DNA from: an uncultured Faecalibacterium sp.
GTDB lineage: Bacteria; Bacillota; Clostridia; Oscillospirales; Ruminococcaceae
Reading direction: 5' to 3'
DNA: 19,052 nucleotides
Assembly: GCA_934547065.1 (NCBI GenBank)
Contig: CAKTEF010000028.1
Span: 1-19,052, forward strand
Shown: positions 1 through 6,531 of the stretch, in pieces
Layout of the letters: each line of letters begins with the position of its first letter
Position numbering within the stretch: the stretch's first letter is position 1
The notes under the pieces: generated by a model
The model's input: only the letters and a program-made list of their open reading frames with translations
The model's database searches: none
What the model was told of the DNA's origin: nothing
Translations under genes and position numbers: made by a program

Positions 1-73
1 CAGGGGTAGTAAGTCTCGAACTCACGGCACGCGGTTTTGGAGACCGCTGCTCTACCAACTGAGCTATACCCCT
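1..73 (-). tRNA. tRNA-Trp (anticodon CCA)
   Basis: Read on the minus strand this is a complete 73-base cloverleaf. The acceptor stem AGGGGTA pairs with TACCCCT. The anticodon stem GCGGT/ACCGC encloses the loop CTCCAAA, giving anticodon CCA (plus-strand positions 38-40) for tryptophan. The T arm is GTGAG-TTCGAGA-CTTAC and the discriminator base is G at position 1. The window ends exactly there, so whether the 3' CCA is encoded cannot be seen. It has its own promoter at 107-135. Confidence 0.96.
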
Positions 74-106
74 AAATTTTGTGCTGCATTCACTGAACGC
101 TTGATT

Positions 107-135
107 ATTATATAAGATCCGGCACAAAATGTCAA
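107..135 (-). promoter_or_regulatory. Consensus sigma-A promoter of tRNA-Trp
   Basis: On the minus strand TTGACA (130-135) and TATAAT (107-112) are separated by exactly 17 bp, a perfect match to the housekeeping sigma consensus. The expected transcription start is near position 100, about 27 bases before the tRNA. It lies in the short gap after the iscR stop codon, so the tRNA does not depend on iscR read-through. Perfect consensus promoters are typical of stable RNA genes. Confidence 0.88.
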
Positions 136-144
136 GCACAAATT

Positions 145-594
145 TTACTTTTTTTCGCTGCAGCTGCAGCAGCCGTCGTTGACGGCGGGCAGGCTCTGGG
201 CCAGCTGTTCCAGCGTTACGCTGTCGATGTACTGGTTGATGACCTCATCCAACCCGGCCCAGAACGGCAGGGTGAAGCACTGGTCGGACATGGGGCACTC
301 GTTGGTCTGGCTGCCCAGGCAGGGGATGGGGGCTACGCTGCCCTCAATGGCGCGCAGGATCTCACCAGCGGTGTAATCGGCGGGGTTCTTGGTCAGGCGG
401 TAGCCGCCCTGGCTGCCGCGCTCGCTTTTTACCAGCCCGGCCCGTGCCAGCGGGGTGACGATCTGTTCCAGATATTTCAGGCTGAGGTTCTGGCGCTCGC
501 TGATCTCTTTCAGCGAGACGGTGGTGCCCTGCGCGTAGCGGGCCAGCTCTGCCATCAGCCGCAGGGCGTAACGGCTTTTCGTAGAAAATTTCAT
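145..594 (-). CDS. iscR: Rrf2-family iron-sulfur regulator, IscR-like
   Basis: This 149-residue protein has the Rrf2 winged-helix domain at its N terminus (MKFSTKSRYALRLM, then the recognition region KYLEQIVTPLARAGLVKSERG at about 40-60). Three cysteines, C92, C100 and C106, sit where IscR and NsrR hold a [2Fe-2S] or [4Fe-4S] cluster; the first spacing (X7) is longer than the X5 of E. coli IscR. The family senses iron-sulfur status and represses cluster-assembly genes. The C terminus carries an extra Cys-rich tail, GCCSCSEKK. A good Shine-Dalgarno (AAGGAGAG) precedes the ATG. It is divergent from a rhodanese and close to nifS-nifU, which supports an iron-sulfur role. A cysteine-metabolism (CymR-like) role is the main alternative. 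Confidence 0.9.
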   Translation of the reverse strand: MKFSTKSRYALRLMAELARYAQGTTVSLKEISERQNLSLKYLEQIVTPLARAGLVKSERGSQGGYRLTKNPADYTAGEILRAIEGSVAPIPCLGSQTNECPMSDQCFTLPFWAGLDEVINQYIDSVTLEQLAQSLPAVNDGCCSCSEKK

Positions 595-617
595 GGTAGT
601 CTCTCCTTGCTGGTCTT

Positions 618-646
618 AGTATAGCACGTTGCTAGGATTTTGAAAA
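618..646 (-). promoter_or_regulatory. iscR promoter
   Basis: On the minus strand TTTTCA (641-646, 4 of 6 consensus) and TATACT (618-623) are 17 bp apart. The predicted transcription start is about 15-20 bases upstream of the iscR ribosome-binding site. The spacer holds a palindromic candidate operator. Confidence 0.68.
620..636 (-). promoter_or_regulatory. Candidate IscR operator in the iscR promoter
   Basis: The minus-strand 17-mer CCTAGCAACGTGCTATA contains the perfect inverted repeat TAGCA-ACG-TGCTA (622-634) and overlaps the -10 box. Similar 17-mers occur at the nifS promoter (1597-1613) and the DUF1858 promoter (14813-14829). The position suits autorepression. Assignment to this regulator is inference. 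Confidence 0.5.
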
Positions 647-667
647 GAGAAAGCGGCGTTTTCTCTT
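645..667. repeat. Inverted repeat between divergent iscR and rhodanese promoters
   Basis: AAGAGAAA (645-652) and TTTCTCTT (660-667) form a perfect 8-bp inverted repeat around a 7-base centre. It touches the -35 boxes of both divergent promoters, so it could be a second protein site or simply a hairpin. No function is shown by the sequence alone. Confidence 0.45.
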
Positions 668-694
668 GCCGAAACAAAAAAGGTCTGCTATCAT
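666..694 (+). promoter_or_regulatory. Candidate rhodanese promoter
   Basis: TTGCCG (666-671) and TATCAT (689-694) are 17 bp apart. The expected start near 701 leaves too little leader for the ATG at 709 but a normal 30-base leader for the ATG at 733, which is one reason for choosing the latter as the gene start. Confidence 0.5.
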
Positions 695-732
695 ATACTG
701 GAGATACTATGGAACATCGGGAGTTGAGAGTT

Positions 733-1056
733 ATGGTAGAAAAGATCGACCCGGCGGCTGCGATCCGCCTGCTGGACGCGGGCAGGGCAAAGGCGGTGGA
801 CGTAAGAGAGCCGGATGAATACGCCGTGGGGCACATCCCCGGTGCAAAGCTCCTGCCGCTGGGCGAGGTGATGCAGCGCGCCGCAGAGGTGCTGCCGGAT
901 CGGGATGCCGTGTGGCTGGTCTACTGCCGCACCGGCCGCCGCAGCGCCGATGCCGTGCAGAAGCTGGAAAGCCTGGGCTACACCCACCTGCGGGACCTGG
1001 GGGGCATCCTCAGCTGGCCGTATGAGATCGAAGGAGACTTTGAGGGGCATTTCTGA
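733..1056 (+). CDS. Single-domain rhodanese (sulfurtransferase)
   Basis: The protein is one rhodanese domain of 107 residues, the usual size for stand-alone members. It has the DVREPDEYAVGHIPGA signature (about 23-38) and the active-site loop CRTGRRS with the persulfide-forming cysteine at C65. Such proteins carry sulfane sulfur between donors and acceptors in the cytoplasm. I chose ATG 733 because GGGAG lies 9 bases upstream and the predicted promoter sits too close to the earlier in-frame ATG at 709, which also has a GGAG in front of it; the start could be either. It diverges from iscR and lies upstream of the cysteine desulfurase, so a role in sulfur trafficking for cluster assembly is a reasonable inference. 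Confidence 0.88.
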   Translation: MVEKIDPAAAIRLLDAGRAKAVDVREPDEYAVGHIPGAKLLPLGEVMQRAAEVLPDRDAVWLVYCRTGRRSADAVQKLESLGYTHLRDLGGILSWPYEIEGDFEGHF

Positions 1057-1091
1057 AATTTGCGCGGCTCCCGTCAGGCGGCGGGCCCCGT

Positions 1092-1108
1092 TGTCCGGAA
1101 AACGGACA
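1092..1108 (+). other. Small hairpin between rhodanese and the next gene
   Basis: TGTCCG and CGGACA form a perfect 6-bp stem around the loop GAAAA. No T-tract follows, so it is not an obvious terminator; it may be a processing or stability element in a two-gene message. Confidence 0.35.
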
Positions 1109-1124
1109 GGAAAGGATGGAAAAA

Positions 1125-1556
1125 ATGGCCTTTGAACCCAAGAAGTTTGCCGGTACCCACTGCGGCTGCCGCTATCAGCAGGATTACCGCCCCACGCTGG
1201 GCCGGGACGGCAAAAAGGAATCCGGCACGCTGGAAGTCATCAAGTTCTATTACGACGGTGCCATCCGGATGGAGCAGCACTGCTACGGCGAGGCGGCCAC
1301 CTTTGTGTTCGGAGTCTGGGCCTCCGGCATGGATGCCGACGGCACCCTGCACTGGGTGCTGCCGGACCGCCGCAAGAGCTACTATGATGAGGCCTACCTG
1401 CCCCGGAAGCTGGACCGCGTGGATGAAGCGGGGAACCTGTATTTTGACGGCAGCCCGTTCCCCTGGAAGCTGGCCGACGATTTTGCCGAGGACAAACGCT
1501 GGGGCTACCCCCGCTGGAAGGTCGTTCTGGGGAAACTGGCCGGAAAAGGCCGCTGA
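1125..1556 (+). CDS. Uncharacterised 143-residue protein
   Basis: I do not recognise this protein. It is soluble, rich in aromatic and charged residues (for example KFYYDGAIRMEQHCYG, SYYDEAYLPRKLD, RWGYPRWKVVLGKL), with two early cysteines in CGC near residue 13 and a third in QHCYG, and no membrane segment or signal peptide. Start ATG 1125 is preferred because AAAGGA lies 8 bases upstream; the in-frame ATG at 1116 overlaps that ribosome-binding site. It follows the rhodanese by 68 bases in the same direction, with no terminator between them, and precedes the nifS promoter. That makes co-expression with the rhodanese likely, but no function should be assigned from this. Confidence 0.75.
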   Translation: MAFEPKKFAGTHCGCRYQQDYRPTLGRDGKKESGTLEVIKFYYDGAIRMEQHCYGEAATFVFGVWASGMDADGTLHWVLPDRRKSYYDEAYLPRKLDRVDEAGNLYFDGSPFPWKLADDFAEDKRWGYPRWKVVLGKLAGKGR

Positions 1557-1596
1557 ATCCGCCCGGATTGTTACGGATTGATGAATTTCCGGTATT

Positions 1597-1613
1597 CCTA
1601 TTGACATGCTAGG
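1597..1613 (+). promoter_or_regulatory. Candidate IscR operator at nifS
   Basis: The 17-mer CCTATTGACATGCTAGG overlaps the nifS -35 box. Its right half TGCTAGG is the perfect partner of the left half CCTAGCA of the iscR site, and 11 of 17 positions match that site in the same register. CTAG is otherwise nearly absent from the window. Confidence 0.48.
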
Positions 1614-1630
1614 GAATGATATGGTATAAC
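1601..1630 (+). promoter_or_regulatory. nifS-nifU promoter
   Basis: TTGACA (1601-1606) and TATAAC (1625-1630) are separated by 18 bp. The expected start is near 1637, giving a leader of about 80 bases. The inverted repeat GGGAATG (1612-1618)/CATTCCC (1630-1636) is centred on the -10 region, and a third copy GGGAATG sits in the leader at 1671-1677. Confidence 0.72.
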
Positions 1631-1654
1631 ATTCCCGTTAAAAGGTATCATAGG

Positions 1655-1698
1655 CCCGGACGTTCGGTCCGGGAATGCAAAAACGATTTGTCGTTTGC
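1655..1698 (+). other. Two hairpins in the nifS leader
   Basis: CCCGGAC (1655-1661) pairs perfectly with GTCCGGG (1667-1673) around GTTCG. Immediately downstream GCAAAAACG (1677-1685) can pair with CGTTTGC (1692-1698) with two bulged A residues. Neither is followed by a T-tract, so attenuation is not evident; the second ends four bases before the AAAGGA ribosome-binding site at 1702-1707 and might affect translation. Confidence 0.45.
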
Positions 1699-1715
1699 CA
1701 GAAAGGATCAATCCC

Positions 1716-2933
1716 ATGGAAACTATGGAGAAAGTGGTTTATCTCGACAATGCTGCGACGACTGCCTGCGCCCCGGAGGTGCTGGCAGTGATGACTCAGG
1801 CCCTGAGCGGTGCCTGCGGCAACCCCAGCAGCCATTACAGCGTTGGCTATGAGGCCAAAGAGTTTGTGGACACCGGCCGCGCACAGGTGGCCAAGGCCAT
1901 CAATGCTTCTCCGGCAGAGATCTTCTTCACCGGCTGCGGCTCCGAGGCCGACAACTGGGCCGTCAAGGGCACGGCGTTCACCAAGGCACGCCAGGGCAAA
2001 AAGCACCTGATCACCAGCGCCTTTGAGCACCATGCCATCATGCACAGCATGGCTGCGCTGGAGCGGATGGGCTTTGAGGTCACGTATATCAAGCCCACCC
2101 CGGAAGGCTATATCCGCCCGGAGGACGTGGAGGCGGCCATCCGCCCCGACACCGCCCTGGTCAGCATCATGATGGCCAACAACGAGATCGGCACCATCCA
2201 GCCCATCCGGGAGATCGCACAGATCGCCCACAAGCATGGCGTGTGGATGCACACCGATGCCGTGCAGGCTGTGGGTGCCATCCCGGTGGATGTCAAGGAA
2301 CTGGGCGTGGATATGCTGTCCATGAGCGCCCACAAGTTCAACGGCCCCAAGGGCATGGGCGCGCTCTACTGCAAAAAGGGTGTCTGGCCCCAGAACCTGA
2401 TCGACGGCGGCAGCCAGGAGGCCCGCCACCGCGCCGGTACCGAGAACGTGGCCGGCATCGCCGGAATGGGCAAGGCCCTGGAAATGGCCGTCACCCATCT
2501 GGACGAGCGGATGGCCCACGAGAAGGAGCTGCGCGATTACGTCATTGACCGCGTGCTCAAGAACATCCCGGAGGCCCGCCTGAACGGCGGCCTGGAGCAC
2601 CGCCTGCCCGGCAATGTGAACATCAGCTTCCCCGGCCTGGAGGGCGAGACCATTCTGCTGGACCTGGATATGCACCACATCTGTGCCTCCACCGGTTCGG
2701 CCTGCAACTCCGACAGCCTGGACCCCAGCCATGTGCTGCTGAGCATCGGCGTTCCGGAGGAGATCGGTCATGGTTCCATGCGGTTCACCTTTGGCCCGCA
2801 GAACACCATGGAAGAAGCAAAGTATCTGTGTGACGTGCTGGAGGAGGTCATCCCCCGCCGCCGCGCAATGAGCTGTATGTGGCTGCAGGGCCAGAACACG
2901 GCTCGTCATTTCAGCCTGAAGGGAGACAACTAA
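1716..2933 (+). CDS. nifS: Cysteine desulfurase, NifS/IscS type
   Basis: This PLP enzyme takes sulfur from L-cysteine as an enzyme persulfide, releasing alanine, and passes it to the scaffold. The 405-residue protein shows YLDNAATT at 9-16, the cofactor-stacking EHHA (H106), D181 in MHTDAVQ, the Schiff-base lysine K207 in SAHKFNGPKG, and the sulfur-accepting C330 in ASTGSACNS. The last is the class I (IscS/NifS) loop rather than the SufS form. Start ATG 1716 has AAAGGA 8 bases upstream; a TTG-initiated extension from 1695 runs through the ribosome-binding site and was dropped. It is followed after a single base by nifU, so the two are one transcript. Confidence 0.96.
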   Translation: METMEKVVYLDNAATTACAPEVLAVMTQALSGACGNPSSHYSVGYEAKEFVDTGRAQVAKAINASPAEIFFTGCGSEADNWAVKGTAFTKARQGKKHLITSAFEHHAIMHSMAALERMGFEVTYIKPTPEGYIRPEDVEAAIRPDTALVSIMMANNEIGTIQPIREIAQIAHKHGVWMHTDAVQAVGAIPVDVKELGVDMLSMSAHKFNGPKGMGALYCKKGVWPQNLIDGGSQEARHRAGTENVAGIAGMGKALEMAVTHLDERMAHEKELRDYVIDRVLKNIPEARLNGGLEHRLPGNVNISFPGLEGETILLDLDMHHICASTGSACNSDSLDPSHVLLSIGVPEEIGHGSMRFTFGPQNTMEEAKYLCDVLEEVIPRRRAMSCMWLQGQNTARHFSLKGDN

Positions 2934-2934
2934 A

Positions 2935-3384
2935 ATGGCAAGTATGTATAGCGCAAAGGTCATGGAGCATTTCGCAAATCCGCACAACGTGGGTGAGATC
3001 CCCGATGCCAACGGCGTGGGGGAAGTGGGCAACCCCAAGTGCGGCGATATCATGCGCATGTACCTGAAGATCGAGAACAATGTCATCGTGGATGTCAAGT
3101 TCCTGACGTTTGGCTGCGGTGCCGCCATTGCCACCAGCAGCATGGCCACCGACCTCATCAAGGGCAAGACCATTGACGAGGCCCTGAAGCTGACCAACAA
3201 GGCCGTTGTCGAGGCCCTGGAGGGTCTGCCTCCCATCAAGGTCCACTGCTCTGTGCTGGCCGAGCAGGCGGTCAAGGCCGCTCTGTCCGACTACTACCGC
3301 CGCCAGGGCATTGATCCGGAACCCATCGTGGGCAAGCTGGAAGAAGACTGCGACCATTGCAGTGGTGAGAGCTGCGGGGTCTGA
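2935..3384 (+). CDS. nifU: Iron-sulfur cluster scaffold, NifU N-domain/IscU type
   Basis: The 149-residue protein is the IscU-like scaffold on which [2Fe-2S] and [4Fe-4S] clusters form before transfer to target proteins. The three conserved cysteines are C36 (NPKCGD), C61 (FGCGAA) and C105 (KVHCSVLAEQA), with the conserved aspartate D38 after the first. It lacks the C-terminal Nfu domain of full-length nitrogenase NifU. A short extra tail, CDHCSGESCGV, adds C139, C142 and C147. It starts one base after the nifS stop, which implies translational coupling with its sulfur donor. The terminator at 3404-3441 closes the operon. Confidence 0.95.
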   Translation: MASMYSAKVMEHFANPHNVGEIPDANGVGEVGNPKCGDIMRMYLKIENNVIVDVKFLTFGCGAAIATSSMATDLIKGKTIDEALKLTNKAVVEALEGLPPIKVHCSVLAEQAVKAALSDYYRRQGIDPEPIVGKLEEDCDHCSGESCGV

Positions 3385-3403
3385 GCAGAATTCGCAGAAT
3401 CAT

Positions 3404-3441
3404 AAAAAGGGTGGTTCCCGGTCGGGAGCCACCCCTTTTTT
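3404..3441 (+). terminator. Bidirectional terminator between nifU and udk
   Basis: AAGGGTGGTTCCC and GGGAGCCACCCCTT form a long GC-rich stem around GGTC, followed by T6 on the plus strand and preceded by A5, which gives a U-tract on the minus strand. It can stop both convergent transcripts (nifS-nifU and udk). Confidence 0.9.
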
Positions 3442-3469
3442 GGGTGTCGTATGGAACTGCGGTGGAAGT

Positions 3470-4099
3470 TCAGTGCAGGTTTGCCTTTTGGATCAGGCTG
3501 CGGATATGGTGGACCAGCATCTCGATGGCGGGGCCGTTCTCGCCGCCGTTGGGGATGATGATATCGGCATTGCGCTTGCTGGGCTCCACAAAGGCTTCGT
3601 GCATGGGCTTGACGGTGGCGCGGTACTGGGCAATGACGCTGTCCAGCGAGCGGCCGCGCTCCTTGACATCCCGCAGGATGCGGCGGAGGATGCGCTCGTC
3701 CGCGTCGGTGTCCACATAGATCTTGTAATCGAACAGATCGCACAGCTCCGGCTCAGCCAGCGGCAGGATGCCCTCCACGATCAGCACCGGGGCGGGCTCG
3801 ATGTGCTGGACCTCGCTGCTGCGGTTGTGATCGGCGTAATCGTACACCGGGCAGTCGATGCCGCGGCCGGCTTTCAGCTCCCGCAGATGCTCAATGAGCA
3901 GGTCGTTGTCAAATGCGTCGGGGTGGTCGTAGTTCAGCTTGCAGCGCTCCGCAAAGGGCAGCTCGTCGTGGCGCTTGTAGTAGCTGTCGTGCGAGATCAG
4001 CCGCACTTCGTCCTCGCCGAACCGCTCTTTGAGCCGGTAAGCCAGGGTGGTCTTGCCGCTGCCTGAACCGCCTGCAATGCCGATAATCAGATTGTTCAT
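3470..4099 (-). CDS. udk: Uridine kinase
   Basis: This 209-residue P-loop kinase phosphorylates uridine (and usually cytidine) in pyrimidine salvage. The Walker A motif GGSGSGKT is at residues 10-17. Family features follow: the acceptor-site region HDSYYK (about 37-42), NYDHPDAFD (about 56-64), VYDYADHNR (about 84-92), the VEGILPL strand, and the lid arginines in RILRRILRDVKERGRS. Length is normal for Udk. GGAGGA precedes the ATG by about 8 bases. Phosphoribulokinase-like relatives share the fold, but the DHPDAFD and YD-containing motifs favour uridine kinase. It is monocistronic, converging on nifU and divergent from the C39-like gene. Confidence 0.92.
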   Translation of the reverse strand: MNNLIIGIAGGSGSGKTTLAYRLKERFGEDEVRLISHDSYYKRHDELPFAERCKLNYDHPDAFDNDLLIEHLRELKAGRGIDCPVYDYADHNRSSEVQHIEPAPVLIVEGILPLAEPELCDLFDYKIYVDTDADERILRRILRDVKERGRSLDSVIAQYRATVKPMHEAFVEPSKRNADIIIPNGGENGPAIEMLVHHIRSLIQKANLH

Positions 4100-4130
4100 G
4101 TTCCAAAGTCCTCCCGCCTGCCGATTCCGG

Positions 4131-4181
4131 TAGAAAAATCAGTCGAAATAAGCTATAATAAAAATAGCGTTTTTCTTCCAA
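4131..4181. promoter_or_regulatory. Overlapping divergent promoter candidates (udk / C39-like gene)
   Basis: On the minus strand TTGGAA (4176-4181) and TATAGC (4152-4157), 18 bp apart, would serve udk. On the plus strand TAGAAA (4131-4136) and TATAAT (4154-4159), 17 bp apart, would serve the C39-like gene and cls. The -10 boxes overlap, so the two promoters could exclude each other. Both -35 boxes are only moderate. Confidence 0.4.
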
Positions 4182-4244
4182 CTTACTATAACACAAATCG
4201 GCGGCTTTTGACAGAGCAACCGGAGCTTCCGGGAGGAATTCTTG

Positions 4245-4862
4245 ATGAAAAAGATCATTTCGGCACCTTACATCGACCAGACTGCCCGCTGGGTGAACGG
4301 CTGCGAGAGCATCAGCGCCGTGATGCTGCTGGGCGCGGCAGGGATCTCCGTAGACCCGGATACGTTCATTGCGCGGGACCTTCCCCATGCGCCCTACTGG
4401 GAGCAGGACGGCCGCCGCTATGGCCCGGACCCGATGTTCGTGTACCCCGGCGACCCCCACGACCACACGGGCTGGGGCTGCTACGCCCCCTGCATCGTCC
4501 GGGCGCTGGAAAGCGCCCTGGCGCATGAGGGCGCAGCGGACCGGTTCGAGGTGCTGGATGTGAGCGGCCGGACGGCCGCGGAGCTTTGCAGCTTTCTGGA
4601 TGCCGGGATGCCGGTGGTGTTCTGGGCCACACTGGATTTTGCCCCCGTTCCGGAGCAGCGGGATCACTGGCTGCTGGCGGACGGCACGGATTTTGCCTGG
4701 AAGTGCAACGAGCACTGCCTGCTGCTGGTGGGCTATGACGAGGAGAACTTCTGGTTCAACGACCCCTGGCATGACCACGGCCTGTGCGCCCGGCCCAAGG
4801 CCCTGGTGGAGGCGCGCCACGCGGCGCAGGGCAGCTATGCGGTGACCCTGCGGCAGAAATAA
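4245..4862 (+). CDS. C39-family peptidase-like protein
   Basis: The 205-residue protein resembles papain-fold peptidase C39-like domains. It has an N-terminal NGCESISAVMLL with a candidate nucleophile C20, CNEHCLLLVGYD with candidate H157, and WFNDPW with N172/D173 as the third residue. DVSGRTAAELCSFLDAGMPVVFW matches the part of the family that precedes the histidine strand. No signal peptide or membrane segment is visible, so a cytoplasmic place is likely unless exported otherwise. ATG 4245 is chosen because GGGAGG lies 8 bases upstream; a TTG at 4242 is possible. The gene is 12 bases upstream of cardiolipin synthase and probably cotranscribed. Substrate and actual proteolytic activity are unknown. 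Confidence 0.72.
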   Translation: MKKIISAPYIDQTARWVNGCESISAVMLLGAAGISVDPDTFIARDLPHAPYWEQDGRRYGPDPMFVYPGDPHDHTGWGCYAPCIVRALESALAHEGAADRFEVLDVSGRTAAELCSFLDAGMPVVFWATLDFAPVPEQRDHWLLADGTDFAWKCNEHCLLLVGYDEENFWFNDPWHDHGLCARPKALVEARHAAQGSYAVTLRQK

Positions 4863-4874
4863 GAAAGGCAGAGC

Positions 4875-6494
4875 ATGAAAACGGAAGAACTCAAGGAAAA
4901 TTTCAAAGGCCATGTCCAGCAGTTTGAGGACGGCGGCCTGCGCCTGCTCAAAAAAGGGCAGAAAGGAATCATCCATGCCATTTTCAGCCGCTTTGGGCTG
5001 ATCCTGCTGTTGCTGCTGTTGCAGGTCTGGCTGCTGTACGGGCTGTTCCGGTGGTTCGGGAACCTGCTGCCCCATTACTTTGGCAGCAGTGTCCTGATCT
5101 CGACCGGCATGGTCCTTTACCTGCTCAACAGCAAGATGGACAACAGCGCCAAGATCACCTGGATGGTGGTCATTGCCATCCTGCCGGTGGTGGGCGTACC
5201 GCTGTTCTTTTATGTCAAGAGCAATTTCGGGCATAACATCCTGCGCAAGCGGCTGTTGGTGCTGGAAGATCAGCTCCGGGCCCGGCTGCCCCAGAACCCG
5301 GCGGCGGTGGAACGGCTGCGGCGTGTTGACCCCGGCGCGGCCTCGCTGGCAACGTATCTGTACGGCAGGGGCGGCGGGTTCCCGGTGTATCAGAACACCG
5401 AACTGACCTATTTCCCCAGCGGCGAAGCCAAATTTGCAGAGCTGATGCGCCAGCTGGAGACGGCCAGAGAGTACATTTTTGTGGAGTATTTCATCATTGA
5501 CGAGGGGCTGTTCTGGGGCAAAGTGCTGGAAGTGCTGGCCCGCAAGGCCGCCCAGGGCGTGGATGTGCGGGTGATGTACGACGGCACCTGCGAGTTTTCC
5601 ACCCTGCCCCGCAACTACCCAAAGCTTTTGGAACAGCTGAACATCCGCTGCAAGGTGTTCAGCCCGGTGCAGCCCTTTGTGTCCACCCACTACAATTACC
5701 GTGACCACCGCAAGATCCTGGTCATTGACGGGCGGGTGGGCTTTACCGGCGGCGTGAACCTGGCGGATGAGTACATCAACCAGGTGCAGAAATACGGCCG
5801 CTGGAAAGATGCCGCCATCATGCTGGAGGGCGAGGCGGTCCGTTCCATGACCGCGCTGTTCCTGCAGATGTGGGGCATTTTGCAGGAGCCGGAGTTCGAT
5901 GCGTTCCTGGACCGGCCCATTCCGGCCCCGGTACACCCGCAGGGGGTGGCCGCCCCGTATGGCGACTGCCCGCTGGACGGCGAGCGGGTGGGCGAGATGG
6001 TCTACATCGATCTGCTGAACCGCGCCCGGAACTACATCCACATCATGACTCCCTACCTGATCCTGGACGGCGAGCTGGAAACGGCGCTGAAATTTGCGGC
6101 TGAGCGGGGCGTGGATGTCCACCTGATCCTGCCCGGCATCCCGGACAAGCATTTCCCCTACGCGCTGGCAAAGACCCACTATTCGGCTCTGCTGGATTCG
6201 GGCGTGAAGATCAGTGAGTGGACCCCCGGCTTTGTCCACGCCAAGGTGTTTGTGGTGGACGACCGGGAGGCCGTGGTGGGGACCATCAACCTGGATTACC
6301 GCAGCCTGTACCACCACTTTGAAAATGCGGTCTGGCTGGCCGATGCCCCCTGCATCCGGGACATTGAGCGGGATTTCCAGGACACGCTGGCCCAGTGCCG
6401 CACGGTGGAGAACACCTCCGCCGGCATCTGGCAGGGGAAACTGCTGCTGCGCATCATGGGAATGCTGCTCAAGGTCATTGCACCGCTGCTATAA
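4875..6494 (+). CDS. cls: Cardiolipin synthase, two-HKD phospholipase D type
   Basis: This 539-residue membrane enzyme joins phosphatidylglycerol molecules to make cardiolipin. Hydrophobic segments lie at about 40-58 (a leucine run), 70-85 and 94-114. Two phospholipase D catalytic motifs follow: H278-x-K280-x4-D285 with GGVNLADEY, and H455-x-K457-x4-D462 with GTINLDYRSLYHHFEN. Length is slightly above the 480-510 residues usual for Firmicute ClsA, the excess being the N-terminal charged region before the first membrane segment. It follows the C39-like gene by 12 bases. Confidence 0.94.
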   Translation: MKTEELKENFKGHVQQFEDGGLRLLKKGQKGIIHAIFSRFGLILLLLLLQVWLLYGLFRWFGNLLPHYFGSSVLISTGMVLYLLNSKMDNSAKITWMVVIAILPVVGVPLFFYVKSNFGHNILRKRLLVLEDQLRARLPQNPAAVERLRRVDPGAASLATYLYGRGGGFPVYQNTELTYFPSGEAKFAELMRQLETAREYIFVEYFIIDEGLFWGKVLEVLARKAAQGVDVRVMYDGTCEFSTLPRNYPKLLEQLNIRCKVFSPVQPFVSTHYNYRDHRKILVIDGRVGFTGGVNLADEYINQVQKYGRWKDAAIMLEGEAVRSMTALFLQMWGILQEPEFDAFLDRPIPAPVHPQGVAAPYGDCPLDGERVGEMVYIDLLNRARNYIHIMTPYLILDGELETALKFAAERGVDVHLILPGIPDKHFPYALAKTHYSALLDSGVKISEWTPGFVHAKVFVVDDREAVVGTINLDYRSLYHHFENAVWLADAPCIRDIERDFQDTLAQCRTVENTSAGIWQGKLLLRIMGMLLKVIAPLL

Positions 6495-6502
6495 ACAAAA
6501 TG

Positions 6503-6522
6503 CCCCTGCACAACGGCAGGGG
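6503..6522 (-). terminator. Probable terminator after the YitT gene
   Basis: CCCCTGC and GCAGGGG form a perfect 7-bp stem around a 6-base loop. On the minus strand it is followed by CATTTTGTTTA, an interrupted U-tract, whereas no T-tract follows on the plus strand. It therefore best serves the minus-strand YitT gene, though cls transcripts also run into it. Confidence 0.6.
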
Positions 6523-6531
6523 TGCGCGGAG

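Noticed and set aside
1695..1715. Longer nifS from a TTG codon
   Set aside because: It would start in the leader hairpin and include the AAAGGA ribosome-binding site; ATG 1716 matches family length.
1638..3275. Long open frame antisense to nifS-nifU
   Set aside because: It mirrors two clearly conserved genes, has low-complexity His/Ala/Gly/Leu-rich composition and no family motif; it is a GC-rich shadow frame.
4208..4213. Perfect TTGACA before the C39-like gene
   Set aside because: No -10 box lies 16-18 bp downstream; that position is the GGGAGG ribosome-binding site.
3909..6317. Open frame of about 800 codons on the minus strand under cls and the C39-like gene
   Set aside because: Overlaps three well-supported genes and the udk start, with Gln/His-rich shadow composition.
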